Part shown: one piece after another, positions 24,730-33,825 of the stretch
Numbering within the stretch: position 1 is the stretch's first letter
Layout: each line of letters starts with the position of its first letter
NCBI RefSeq assembly: GCF_002261425.1
Contig: NZ_NEVJ01000001.1
Coordinates: forward strand, 744,001 to 808,000
Source of the DNA: Bordetella genomosp. 9
GTDB taxonomy: Bacteria > Pseudomonadota > Gammaproteobacteria > Burkholderiales > Burkholderiaceae_B
Direction of reading: 5' to 3'
DNA: 64,000 nt
Notes under the pieces: generated by a model
The model's database searches: none
What the model was told of the DNA's origin: nothing
The model's input: the letters and a program-made list of their open reading frames with translations, nothing else
Program-made: the position numbers and the translations under genes

Positions 24730-25736
24730 GCCGCCAGGGCCGCCTGCATCCCGGCGGCCGCCGGAACGGCGCGCGGCTCCGCATCGCGGATGCGCGCGGT
24801 CATGTAGTCCACGAACACCCGGATCCGCGACGGCAGATGCTGGCGGCTCGGATAGCAGACATAGTGGCCGCGATCGCGCGGCGCGCAGTGCGGCAGGCAT
24901 GCCAGCAGGCGCCCGGCGCGCAGATGGGCGTCGACCTGGTAACCGGCCATCTGCGCCAGTCCCTGGCCATCCAGCACCGCCTGCAACACCAGGTCCGCGT
25001 CGTCGAAGGCCAGCATGGCCCGCGGCGGCGTGGGCAGGAAGCGCTGCAACTGCCCGTCCACCAGGAATTCCCATTCGTAGATCCGCCCCGACGCCATGCG
25101 GAAGTTCACGCAGCGATGCTCGTCCAGCGCCCGCAGGGTCGCCGGCAAGCCATGCGCGCGCGCATAGTCCGGCGACGCGCACAGCAGCATCCGCATCGGG
25201 ATCAGCTGCCTGGCGATCACCTGGCTGTCCTCCATGCGGCCATTGCGAAAGGACACGTCTACCCGGTCGCGGGTGAAGTCCGTGGGCCCGTCATCCAGCA
25301 GCAGGTCGATCGAAATCTCCGGATAGGCCGCGCGGAAGCCGGCCAGCAGCGGCGCGACGACCTTGCGGCCGAAGCCCACGGTGGCGCATACCCGCAAATG
25401 CCCCGATGGCGGTCCCGCGCGCAGCTCGCGCATATCGTCCACGGCCTGCACGACCCGTTGCACGCCCTGGTGGCAGTTCTGGTAGAAGCGCTCGCCTTCG
25501 CGCGTCAGCGACGTGCTGCGCGTGGTGCGGACGAACAGCCGCACGCCCAGCTGGTCTTCCAGTTTCTGCACATTGCGGCTGACGGCGGAACGGCCTATGC
25601 CCAGGCGGTCGCCCGCCTTGGCGAAGCTGCCTTCCGCGGCGACCGCGATGAATGCCACGACGCCCGCATAGCTGGTCGCAAAGCTGGAGGCGAGCGGGTC
25701 CGGGCCCGCATAGGCAAGCGTTGTGTGTCTGTCCAT
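24726..25736 (-). CDS. LysR-family regulator
   Basis: 336 aa; the ATG at 25736 leaves a 25-residue leader before the HTH (about 25-85: VVAFIAVAAEGSFAKAGDRLGIGRSAVSR), which is longer than usual. The effector domain runs to about 320 and an Ala-rich tail closes the protein. It is convergent with the AhpD-like gene and tandem with the sigma factor at 25790-26686 (53 bases). Its target is not evident. Confidence 0.9.
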   Translation of the reverse strand: MDRHTTLAYAGPDPLASSFATSYAGVVAFIAVAAEGSFAKAGDRLGIGRSAVSRNVQKLEDQLGVRLFVRTTRSTSLTREGERFYQNCHQGVQRVVQAVDDMRELRAGPPSGHLRVCATVGFGRKVVAPLLAGFRAAYPEISIDLLLDDGPTDFTRDRVDVSFRNGRMEDSQVIARQLIPMRMLLCASPDYARAHGLPATLRALDEHRCVNFRMASGRIYEWEFLVDGQLQRFLPTPPRAMLAFDDADLVLQAVLDGQGLAQMAGYQVDAHLRAGRLLACLPHCAPRDRGHYVCYPSRQHLPSRIRVFVDYMTARIRDAEPRAVPAAAGMQAALAA

Positions 25737-25789
25737 GCCCCTTAGACGGAGCAGCGGCGGGTTTTGTGACGTCGTCGGGGCCTGGCGGA

Positions 25790-26686
25790 CTAGCCGGGCA
25801 GGCGGGCCGCCGAGCGCGCCCAGGCGGCCGCCACGAGCGCCAGCTTGTCGGGGTTGCGCTGTACCAGCACGCGGACGATGCGTGCGCCGTCCGTCTCGTA
25901 GGACTGCACGGATTCCAGCGTGCCGTCGATGAACCGCAGCAGGGACCATTGGCCGTTCACCCACGCCATCTCCATGCGGAGCCTGTCGCCGTGGCGGCGC
26001 GTGACCGCGTAGTACAGGTGCGCCAGGCGCCTGCCGCCCAGCAGGCTGGAGAAGGCCGGCACCTTGCCGCCACCATCGGCGATCAGTTCGGCATCGTCGG
26101 CCAGCATGGCATACAGCCCACGCAGGTCGCCCGCGCGGATGGCTTGCGCGAAGCCCTGCATCAGGCGGTGGTGGGTATCGGGCGGCACGGTGCGGCGCGG
26201 CGTTTTTTCCTGCAGCTGCTGCTTGGCGCGCCGGACCAGCTGGCGGCAGGCGGCTTCGGTCTTGCCCAGCGTGCGGGCGACTTCGTCGTAATCCGCGTCC
26301 ATCACCTCGCGCATCAGGAAGGCCGCGCGCGCCTCGGGGCTCAGCCGCTCCAGCATGAACAGGAACGCGACCGAGAAGTCATCGGCGGCTTCGTGGATTT
26401 CGGCGGGGGTGGGCGGCGATTCCTGTAGCAAGGGCTCCGGGAGCCATACGCCGACGTAGCTTTCGCGTTGCGCCTTCAGGACACGCAGGCGGTCGATGGA
26501 CAGGCGCGTGGTGACGGTGACGAGCCAGGCTTCCGGGTTGTCCAGCGCGCCGTGGTCGGCTTCGTTCCAGCGCAGCCAGGCATCCTGGACGACGTCCTCG
26601 GCGTCGGCGACGGCGCCCAGCATGCGGTAGGCGATGGCCTGCAGGCGCGGTCGGTGACGGTTGAACAGCCCGGTGGGATCGATCAT
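25790..26686 (-). CDS. ECF sigma factor, SigJ/ECF41-like
   Basis: 298 aa. Region 2 ('RPRLQAIAYRMLGAVADAEDVVQDAWLRW') and region 4 ('RAAFLMREVMDADYDEVARTLGKTEAACRQLVRRAKQQL') are followed by a C-terminal SnoaL/NTF2-like domain of about 110 residues. This is the SigJ/ECF41 architecture, in which the fused domain, instead of a separate anti-sigma factor, modulates activity. The usual ECF41 target is a nearby carboxymuconolactone decarboxylase/AhpD-like gene; such a gene is at 24250-24729, two genes away. ATG at 26686 is preferred to the TTG seven codons upstream; no clear ribosome site. Confidence 0.9.
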   Translation of the reverse strand: MIDPTGLFNRHRPRLQAIAYRMLGAVADAEDVVQDAWLRWNEADHGALDNPEAWLVTVTTRLSIDRLRVLKAQRESYVGVWLPEPLLQESPPTPAEIHEAADDFSVAFLFMLERLSPEARAAFLMREVMDADYDEVARTLGKTEAACRQLVRRAKQQLQEKTPRRTVPPDTHHRLMQGFAQAIRAGDLRGLYAMLADDAELIADGGGKVPAFSSLLGGRRLAHLYYAVTRRHGDRLRMEMAWVNGQWSLLRFIDGTLESVQSYETDGARIVRVLVQRNPDKLALVAAAWARSAARLPG

Positions 26687-26831
26687 GGCAGTAGTGCTTG
26701 AAAGCAAAAAAATTGCGCGCTTGGCATGGCTTGCACACTTAAAAAAAGCTGAACCGCCGGGGCGAGTTTAGCGCTTGAGCAAGGCACGGGTCTTGCTGTC
26801 GCCGCGTGCTCAACTTGAACCGCACGCACGT

Positions 26832-28037
26832 ATGGAAGAATCATCGCAGCAAGACCGTGAACGACACCCGGCGCCCGCCGGGGCGGACGGCAATGGCGCC
26901 GACAACGGCAATGACGGCAATCACGGACGCGGCAGTCACGGCGACGACAAGGATAGCGGCGAGCAGGCCGCCGACGAAAACGACGCCGGCAAGGCGCCCA
27001 GGCGCCGCAGCAAGAAACCGCTGATCATCCTGGTCATCGTCGTCATCGTATTGGCCATCGTCGGCGCGATCTGGTGGTTCCTTACCCGCAACGACATCTC
27101 CACGGACGACGCCTATACCGAAGGCGACGCCGTCACCGTGGCCTCCAAGGTCGGCGGCTACGTCGTCGACCTGCGCATCGGCGACAACACCCGTGTGCGC
27201 CGGGGCGACGTCCTGCTGCGCATCGATCCCCGCGATTATGTCGCGGCGCGTGACCAGGCGCAGGCACAGGTCGAACTGGCGGACGCCCAATTGCACCAGG
27301 CGCAGACCCAGCTGGCGCTGGCGGAAGTCCAGTACCCCGCCCAGCTGGCCCAGGCGCAGGCCCAGGAGCAGGCCGCCCAGGCCGATCTGGCGAACGCGCG
27401 CGCCAGCTACCAGCGGCAACGCAAGGTCGACCCGCGCGCCACCAGCCAGCAGAACGTCGACACCGCCACCGCGCAGCTGCGCAGCGCCACGGCCGCCGTG
27501 GCCCGCGCGCAGGCCGAGGTCAAGGCCGCCAGCGTGGTGCGCGAGCAGGTCGCGCAGGCCCGCGCGCTGGTCGAGTCGCGGCAAGCCCAGGCGCGCGCCG
27601 CTCGGGCGCAGCTGGAACAGGCCGAACTCAACCTGTCATATACCGAAGTGCGCGCGCCCGTCGACGGCTGGGTCACGCGCCGCAATGTGCAGTCCGGCAA
27701 GCTGGTGCAGGCGGGCATGTCGCTGTTCTCGCTCGTGCCCCAGGCGGTATGGGTGACCGCCAACTACAAGGAAACCCAGCTGGACCGCATGCGTCCCGGC
27801 GATCCGGTCGACATCGAAGTCGACGCCTATCCGCAACTGAAGCTGCATGGCCACATCGACAGCGTGCAGCTGGGTTCGGGCTCGCGCTTTTCCGCCTTCC
27901 CCGCGGAAAACGCCACGGGCAACTTCGTCAAGATCGTCCAGCGCGTGCCGGTCAAGATCGTCATCGATGACGGGCTGGATCCGTCCTTGCCCCTGCCCCT
28001 GGGACTGTCGGTCACGCCGACGGTGCATGTGAAATGA
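26832..28037 (+). CDS. EmrA-type membrane fusion protein
   Basis: 401 aa HlyD-family adaptor. The N-terminal 55 residues are Gly/Asn/Asp/His-rich and cytoplasmic. A single span follows (LIILVIVVIVLAIVGAIWWF), then the biotinyl-lipoyl half-motif 'DAYTEGDAVTVASKVGGYV', a long coiled-coil hairpin rich in Gln/Ala (about 130-255) and the barrel domain. It links the EmrB-like pump to the outer-membrane channel encoded next. The ATG at 26832 is preferred over the upstream in-frame start at 26775 because it follows a plausible leader and removes an atypical extension. First gene of a three-gene operon with 4-base and 1-base overlaps. Confidence 0.9.
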   Translation: MEESSQQDRERHPAPAGADGNGADNGNDGNHGRGSHGDDKDSGEQAADENDAGKAPRRRSKKPLIILVIVVIVLAIVGAIWWFLTRNDISTDDAYTEGDAVTVASKVGGYVVDLRIGDNTRVRRGDVLLRIDPRDYVAARDQAQAQVELADAQLHQAQTQLALAEVQYPAQLAQAQAQEQAAQADLANARASYQRQRKVDPRATSQQNVDTATAQLRSATAAVARAQAEVKAASVVREQVAQARALVESRQAQARAARAQLEQAELNLSYTEVRAPVDGWVTRRNVQSGKLVQAGMSLFSLVPQAVWVTANYKETQLDRMRPGDPVDIEVDAYPQLKLHGHIDSVQLGSGSRFSAFPAENATGNFVKIVQRVPVKIVIDDGLDPSLPLPLGLSVTPTVHVK

Positions 28038-29614
28038 GCAACTCCGACGCGACGGCGCGGCAATGGCGCCCCAGCGCCAATCCGTGGCTGATCGCCGTGG
28101 CGGTGACGCTGGCGGCCTTCATGGAGGTGCTGGACACCACCATCGTCAACGTGTCGCTGCCCCACATCGCGGGCACGATGTCGGCCAGCTATGACGAAGC
28201 TACATGGACCTTGACGTCTTACCTGGTGGCCAATGGCGTCGTTCTGCCGATCTCCGGCTTCCTGTCGCGCACGTTGGGACGCAAACGCTATTTCCTGATC
28301 TGCATCATCGCCTTTACCTGCTGCTCCTTCCTGTGCGGCATCGCCACCAACCTGGCTGAGCTGATCGTCTTCCGCATGTTGCAGGGCTTCTTCGGCGGCG
28401 GGCTGCAGCCCAGCCAGCAGTCCATCATCCTCGATACCTTCGAGCCTTCGCAGCGCGGCCGCGCGTTTTCCGTCTCGGCGGTGGCTATCGTGGTCGCGCC
28501 GGTGCTGGGGCCGACGCTGGGCGGCTGGATTACCGACAATTTTTCCTGGCGCTGGGTATTCCTGATCAACGTGCCCGTCGGCGTGCTGACGGCGCTTGCC
28601 GTGATGCAGGTGGTCGAAGACCCGCCCTGGCAGAAGCCGACGCCGCTCTCAAAATTGCACATCGACCTGCCCGGCATCGGCCTGATTGCATTGGGGCTGG
28701 GATGCCTGCAGGTCATGCTGGATCGCGGCGAGGACGAAGATTGGTTCGGCTCCAGCTTCATCCGCGTCTTCGCGGTGCTGGCGGCGTTGGGCATTTCAGG
28801 CGCCATTGCGTGGCTCTTGACCGCGCGGCGGCCTGTGGTGGACCTGCGGGTGATGAAGGATCGTAACTTCACCCTGGGCTGCATCACCATCGCCGCCTTC
28901 GCCGGCGTGCTGTATGGCAGTTCGGTGCTGCTGCCGCAGCTGGCGCAGCAGCATTTGGGCTACACGGCCACGCTGGCGGGCCTGCTGCTGTCGCCGGGCG
29001 CATTGCTGATCACCTTCATGATACCGATCGTCGGCAAGGCCATGCCGCTGGTGCAGACGCGGCACCTGATCGCCGTGGGCTTCCTGCTGCTGGGCGCGGC
29101 CTTGTTCTATTCCCATCATCTGGTGCCGGACATCGATTTCAACACGCTCGTGATCATGCGCATGGCGCAGTCCTTTGCACTGGCATTCCTGTTCGTGCCG
29201 ACCAGCACGCTGGCCTACGTCAGCCTGCCGCAGGAGATGAACGACGACGCGGCGGCGCTGTTCACGATGTTCCGCAACATCGCCGGGTCCATCGGGATTT
29301 CGCTGGCCACCGCCGGCATACGCGAACGCACGCAGGTCCGCATGGCGCATCTTTCCCACTCTATGACGCCGCTGTACCAGCCTTACCAGGACACGCTGGA
29401 CCGCGTGGCGCAGGCCTTGCACGATTATGCGGGCGCCGCCGGCGACGTGACCCAGGCGGCGGCCGGCCAGATGTACCAGATGTTCGTTTCCCAGGCCACG
29501 ATACTGGCCTACATAGACGTGTTCGCCATATGCGGCATCTTTGCATGGTGTTTTATTCCCCTGACGTTCCTGTTTTCTCCGACCAAGGCGTCGGGCAAGC
29601 CGGGAGGCCACTGA
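28034..29614 (+). CDS. EmrB-type MFS drug exporter (DHA2, 14 TM)
   Basis: 526 aa major-facilitator protein with about 14 spans. The DHA2 motifs are visible: the span 1 'DTTIVNVSLPHIAGTM' (motif D1), the 'SGFLSRTLGRKRYF' loop (motif A) and the span 5 motif 'VAPVLGPTLGGWITDNFSWRWVF' (motif C, antiporter signature). It uses the proton gradient to expel hydrophobic drugs or uncouplers through the EmrA-like adaptor and NodT-type channel. The start overlaps emrA-like by 4 bases (ATGA) and the stop overlaps the channel gene start by one base. Confidence 0.93.
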   Translation: MSNSDATARQWRPSANPWLIAVAVTLAAFMEVLDTTIVNVSLPHIAGTMSASYDEATWTLTSYLVANGVVLPISGFLSRTLGRKRYFLICIIAFTCCSFLCGIATNLAELIVFRMLQGFFGGGLQPSQQSIILDTFEPSQRGRAFSVSAVAIVVAPVLGPTLGGWITDNFSWRWVFLINVPVGVLTALAVMQVVEDPPWQKPTPLSKLHIDLPGIGLIALGLGCLQVMLDRGEDEDWFGSSFIRVFAVLAALGISGAIAWLLTARRPVVDLRVMKDRNFTLGCITIAAFAGVLYGSSVLLPQLAQQHLGYTATLAGLLLSPGALLITFMIPIVGKAMPLVQTRHLIAVGFLLLGAALFYSHHLVPDIDFNTLVIMRMAQSFALAFLFVPTSTLAYVSLPQEMNDDAAALFTMFRNIAGSIGISLATAGIRERTQVRMAHLSHSMTPLYQPYQDTLDRVAQALHDYAGAAGDVTQAAAGQMYQMFVSQATILAYIDVFAICGIFAWCFIPLTFLFSPTKASGKPGGH

Positions 29615-31185
29615 TGCCGCGGCCGCTGAAGCTGCTCGCATGCGGCGCGGTCGCCTTGCTGTGCGCCGCATGCACGGTCGGCCCGGATTTCCAGAAACCC
29701 GATCCCGCCGTGCCGGCCGCCTATGCGGACCGCACGCGCGTCCAGTCGGCGGCGCCGGGGGCGGAGCCCGCGTCGACGGTGACCGACCAGGCCGATACGG
29801 ACCCGCGCTGGTGGCGGCGCTTCAACGATCCGGAGCTAAATGCGCTGATCGACCGTGCGATCGCCGGCAACCTGTCCTTGCAGCAGGCCGTGCAGCGCAT
29901 CGCGGCCTCGCGGGCGCAGGCGCGTGCCGCCGGCGCGGCCGCCTTGCCGCAATTGAACGCCAGCGGCAGCTACACCTATCAGCAGCTGGGCGCGCGCGGC
30001 CTGCTGGAATCGCGCGGCGTACCGCAAAAAATAGACAGCCTGGGTGCGCCCGGCTCGCCGCTGGACAACGTGTCGCCCGGGGCGGGCGCGGCGGCCCAGG
30101 CTGCCGGCAAGCAGCTGATCGACAAGATCGAAGATCCCGTCAATCTGTACCAGGTGGGCTTTGATGCGAGTTGGGAGCTGGATCTGTTCGGCCGCGTGCG
30201 CCGCACCGTGGAAGCCGCCGACGCGCAGACGGAATCGGCGATAGAGGCGCGCAACGATGCGCTGGTGTCGCTGGAGGCGGAGGTCGCCCAGACCTATGCG
30301 CAACTGCGTGGAGCGCAGCTGATGACGCGCATCGCGACCGAGCAGATCCAGGAAGACCAGGAAGTGCTGGACCTGACCCGCAGCCGCCAGCAGGCCGGGC
30401 TGGCCAGCCAGACCGATGTGGAACGCGCACAGGCGCAACTGGGCGCGTCGCAATCGCAGCTGCCGTTCTACGAGCAGCAGATGACGACCGCGCTGAATGG
30501 ATTGGCGTTGTTGATGGGCGCGCCGCCAGGGACCCTGGACGCGGAGCTCTCGACGCCCGGCGCGGTGCCGCCCGTTCCGCCCAGCGTGCCGATAGGCCTA
30601 CCCGCGGAGCTGGCGCGCCGGCGTCCGGACATCCGGCGGGCGGAGGCCGACCTGCACGCCGCCACGGCGCAGGTCGGCGTGTCCATCGCCCAACTGTTCC
30701 CCGACATTTCCCTGACCGGCAGCATCGGCCTGCGGGCGACGGAGGCCAGTTACCTGACGCGCTGGGCCAGCCATTTCTATTCCATAGGCCCGCAGGTCAG
30801 CCTGCCGATATTCCAGGGCGGCGCGCTGCGCGCGCAGATCGCCATGGCGAAGGCCGACCAGGCGGCAGCGACGCTGGCCTACCGGCAGACGGTCCTGTCC
30901 GCCCTGCACGACGTGGACAATGCCCTGGTGCGCTACCGCACCGACCAGGCGCGGCGCGACACGCTGTCGACGGTGGTGGACGCCAACCGCCGCGCCTTCG
31001 ACCTGGCCCGCAATGGCTACGTGAATGGCCTGAACAGCTTCATCGAGGTGCTGGACACCGAGCGCCAGCTGTCCAACAGCCGCATCGAACTGGCCAACGC
31101 GACGGTGCGCGTCACCACCGACCTGGTGGCCCTGTACAAGGCGCTCGGGGGTGGCTGGGAGCCTATGGCTTCAGCACAACCTTGA
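29614..31185 (+). CDS. NodT-family outer-membrane efflux lipoprotein
   Basis: 523 aa. The signal peptide ends in a lipobox (ALLCAAC, lipidated Cys near residue 17), followed by '[17 protein letters not shown]', typical of the OprM/NodT family. Two TolC-like repeats follow, each with long coiled-coil helices. It provides the outer-membrane duct for the EmrAB-like pump. The start codon overlaps the pump stop (TGATG). Its last 23 bases overlap the convergent alcohol dehydrogenase gene. Confidence 0.93.
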   Translation: MPRPLKLLACGAVALLCAACTVGPDFQKPDPAVPAAYADRTRVQSAAPGAEPASTVTDQADTDPRWWRRFNDPELNALIDRAIAGNLSLQQAVQRIAASRAQARAAGAAALPQLNASGSYTYQQLGARGLLESRGVPQKIDSLGAPGSPLDNVSPGAGAAAQAAGKQLIDKIEDPVNLYQVGFDASWELDLFGRVRRTVEAADAQTESAIEARNDALVSLEAEVAQTYAQLRGAQLMTRIATEQIQEDQEVLDLTRSRQQAGLASQTDVERAQAQLGASQSQLPFYEQQMTTALNGLALLMGAPPGTLDAELSTPGAVPPVPPSVPIGLPAELARRRPDIRRAEADLHAATAQVGVSIAQLFPDISLTGSIGLRATEASYLTRWASHFYSIGPQVSLPIFQGGALRAQIAMAKADQAAATLAYRQTVLSALHDVDNALVRYRTDQARRDTLSTVVDANRRAFDLARNGYVNGLNSFIEVLDTERQLSNSRIELANATVRVTTDLVALYKALGGGWEPMASAQP

Positions 31186-32332
31186 TGCAGCCGTCCTTTT
31201 TGTCGCGGAACGTCTTGTACATATCCGGACCGTCTTCCAGGCTGACGCGATGCGTGATCACGAAGGACGGGTCGATCTGGCCTTCGGCGATACGCTTGAG
31301 CAGATCGTCGGTCCAGCGGTTGACGTGCGTCTGGCCCATGCGCCAGGTCAGCCCTTTGTTCATCGACGCGCCGAAAGGTATCTTGTCGATCAGGCCGCCA
31401 TACACGCCCGGGATGGACAGCACGCCCCCCGGCCGGCAAACGTAGATCATCTCCCGCAGCACATGCGGACGGTCGCTTTCCAGCATCACCGCCTGCTTGG
31501 CGCGGTCGTACATCGAATCGATGGAACGGGTGGCATGGGATTCCATGCCGACCGCGTCGATGCATTTCTCCGGTCCCTTGCCCTGCGTCAGTTCCTGCAA
31601 CCGGTCGAGCACACTTTCCTCATCGAAATTGATCGCGATGGCGCCGCCGGCGCGCGCCATGTCCAGCCGCTCGGGCACGTGGTCGATGGCGATCACCTGC
31701 TTGGCGCCCAGGAGCACGGCGCTGCGGATCGCCATCTGCCCGACCGGCCCCGCGCCCCACACCGCAACCGTGTCGGTAGGTTCGATGTCGCACTGCGCGG
31801 CAGCCTGCCACCCGGTCGGAAAAATGTCGCCCAGGAAAAGAACCTGCTCATCGCTCAGCCCGTCCGGGATCTTGATGTGCGTCTTGTCGGCGAACGGCAC
31901 GCGCACGAATTCGGCCTGACCGCCCGGATAGCCGCCAGTCAGGTGGGTGTAGCCGAACAGCCCCGCCGTGGTGTGGCCGAACAGCTTGTCCGCCGTTTCC
32001 TTGTTGCGGTTGCTGCGCTCGCAGACTGAGAAGTTTCCGCGCTTGCACTGGTCGCATTCGCCGCAAATGATGGTGAAGGGTACGACCACGCGGTCGCCCG
32101 GCTTCAAGGACTTGTTCTCGGCGCCGACTTCCATGACCTCGCCCATGAACTCGTGGCCCATGATGTCGCCGTGCTTCATGCCTGGCATGAAGCCGTCGAA
32201 CAAGTGCAGGTCGGAACCGCAAATGGCGCAACATGACACCTTGACGATGGCGTCGCGCGGATGTTCGATCTGTGGATCAGGAACGGTATCGCAACGGATA
32301 TCGTGCTTGCCGTGCCAACGTAGTGCTCTCAT
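31163..32332 (-). CDS. zinc-dependent alcohol dehydrogenase (formaldehyde dehydrogenase-like)
   Basis: 389 aa medium-chain dehydrogenase. Catalytic zinc ligands C38, H60 and E61 ([14 protein letters not shown]); structural zinc cysteines C90, C93, C96 and C104; Rossmann motif WGAGPVG in the middle. The long insertion and '[19 protein letters not shown]' place it near the glutathione-independent formaldehyde dehydrogenase / FdhA group. The start at 32332 has a GGGAGA ribosome site; the upstream in-frame ATG at 32386 does not. Likely oxidises aldehydes or alcohols with NAD; physiological substrate unknown. Confidence 0.9.
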   Translation of the reverse strand: MRALRWHGKHDIRCDTVPDPQIEHPRDAIVKVSCCAICGSDLHLFDGFMPGMKHGDIMGHEFMGEVMEVGAENKSLKPGDRVVVPFTIICGECDQCKRGNFSVCERSNRNKETADKLFGHTTAGLFGYTHLTGGYPGGQAEFVRVPFADKTHIKIPDGLSDEQVLFLGDIFPTGWQAAAQCDIEPTDTVAVWGAGPVGQMAIRSAVLLGAKQVIAIDHVPERLDMARAGGAIAINFDEESVLDRLQELTQGKGPEKCIDAVGMESHATRSIDSMYDRAKQAVMLESDRPHVLREMIYVCRPGGVLSIPGVYGGLIDKIPFGASMNKGLTWRMGQTHVNRWTDDLLKRIAEGQIDPSFVITHRVSLEDGPDMYKTFRDKKDGCIKVVLKP

Positions 32333-32467
32333 CGCATTCTCCCGTACCGTGGTTCGATTTGACGTCGCGAGTCGCGCAAGGGCCATGCCCCAGTTGAGTA
32401 CGTCGGCACGCGGCGGTGTGCCGTGCGCCGCCAGCCGCGTGCTTACGGGCCGGCAGCGTCGCGTCGA

Positions 32468-32728
32468 TCAGACGCCTTCCTTCTTGGGCAGCACGGCGGG
32501 CGTATCGTCGGGCGGGCTGAACACGCCGCCTTCGTCGTCGCTTTCGGGGTTGGGATTGCCGTCGAACTGCGTGGCCTTTTGACCGACGGTGGTCTGGCGT
32601 TGCTGATCCGCGTCCTTGCCCTTGTGCAGGCCGGCCTGCACATCGTTGGCGATGTCGACCTGGCTGCGGGTGGACGGTTCGGGCGGCGCGGTGCGGGTGG
32701 GATCTTCGATGGGACGGTCGTCGGTCAT
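32468..32728 (-). CDS. small acidic hydrophilic protein
   Basis: 86 aa, no recognised domain or membrane segment; rich in D, P, T and Q, probably disordered, ending 'DDTPAVLPKKEGV'. A GGAG ribosome site stands 8 bases before the ATG. In style it resembles the small proteins at 13189-13692. It sits alone between the alcohol dehydrogenase and a LysR gene, all on the minus strand. Confidence 0.6.
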   Translation of the reverse strand: MTDDRPIEDPTRTAPPEPSTRSQVDIANDVQAGLHKGKDADQQRQTTVGQKATQFDGNPNPESDDEGGVFSPPDDTPAVLPKKEGV

Positions 32729-32771
32729 GTCGGTGCTCCGTATCGGTGACGAGACCGACCGGCCGCAACAC

Positions 32772-33707
32772 TCATACCTGCCGCGCTTCGTCCAGCAGGA
32801 ATTCGACCAGCGTGGGCAGGGCGGCATCGTCGGCCCGATCCGAGCGCATGCGCATCACGTAGCCCCACGACCCCGCCATGCGCAGCGCGGGCACCAGCGA
32901 CACCAGGCCGCCGCGCGCGATCTCCTCGTCGATCAGCGGCGACCTCCCGAGCGCGATGCCCGCCCCTGCGACGGCGGCCGACACCACGGTGCTCAGTCCG
33001 CTAAGGATCAGCGGTTCCTGCCCTTGCGCGTCGCTCAGTTGCAAGCGCTTGCGCCAGGTGCGCCAACTGGTTTCCGGACTGGCGACGTGTTTTTCCTCCA
33101 GCCAGCGATGGCGCGTGAAGACCGCCGGGTCGTCGCGCTCGGCGGCGTCGATCAGGCTGGGGCTGCACACCGGCACCACTGTTTCCCGCATGAGCTGTAT
33201 ATCGCCCGGTGCCGGCCGGTGCGGGCCTTCGTCGCGCATGTGAAGAAAGGCCAGATCGATGTCCTGCTCCTGCCAGGCCGGATCCTGGTTCGTGTGCAGA
33301 TAGACTTGCACGTCGATCTCCGGATGCGATTGGACAAAGCGGCCGATGCGCGGCGCCAGCCACAGCGCGGCCAACGATGGATTGGACGATATGTTCAGGC
33401 GATAGGCCTGGCGCTCGCGGGCGGAAACGCGCACATTGCGGCAGGCGGTCGCCAGCAGGGTCAAGGCCTGTTGCACGGAGGCCAGCAGGTCGGCGCCTGC
33501 TTCGGTGGGTTCCGCGCGGCGGGTGGTGCCGCCCCGCCGCAGCAGGATCACGCCCAGGTCGGCCTCCAGGCCGCGCAGCTGATGGCTGACGGCGCTCTTG
33601 GTCACGTTCAGTTCCGCCGCGGCCCGGCTCAGGCTCCCCAGGCGGGCGACGGCTTCGAATGCGCGCAGCGCGGCCAGGGGAGGCGTGCGCAGAGGTAGTG
33701 TCGGCAT
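32772..33707 (-). CDS. LysR-family regulator (GcvA-like)
   Basis: 311 aa. The HTH (residues 10-70: LAALRAFEAVARLGSLSRAAAEL, then VTKSAVSHQLRGLEADLG) is GcvA-like and is followed by the effector domain. It is divergent from the fused CydDC-like transporter with 118 bases between the starts, so it may regulate that gene. No perfect palindrome is evident in the gap. Confidence 0.92.
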   Translation of the reverse strand: MPTLPLRTPPLAALRAFEAVARLGSLSRAAAELNVTKSAVSHQLRGLEADLGVILLRRGGTTRRAEPTEAGADLLASVQQALTLLATACRNVRVSARERQAYRLNISSNPSLAALWLAPRIGRFVQSHPEIDVQVYLHTNQDPAWQEQDIDLAFLHMRDEGPHRPAPGDIQLMRETVVPVCSPSLIDAAERDDPAVFTRHRWLEEKHVASPETSWRTWRKRLQLSDAQGQEPLILSGLSTVVSAAVAGAGIALGRSPLIDEEIARGGLVSLVPALRMAGSWGYVMRMRSDRADDAALPTLVEFLLDEARQV

Positions 33708-33825
33708 GGGTGTAATTTAACTCTACCCACGAGCGAAAAACTATCACTATTCCTCTTCCACCCGCCAAGGCAACAATGCCGGCAAGGCGCCGCCCGGGTG
33801 CGCAGTAGAGATTAAGGACGGACAG

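Noticed and set aside
26720..26760. A sigma-54-like TGGCATGGCTTGCA element upstream of the EmrA-like gene
   Set aside because: The GG and GC elements are two bases too close (8 instead of 10 between them) and no enhancer-binding regulator is nearby.
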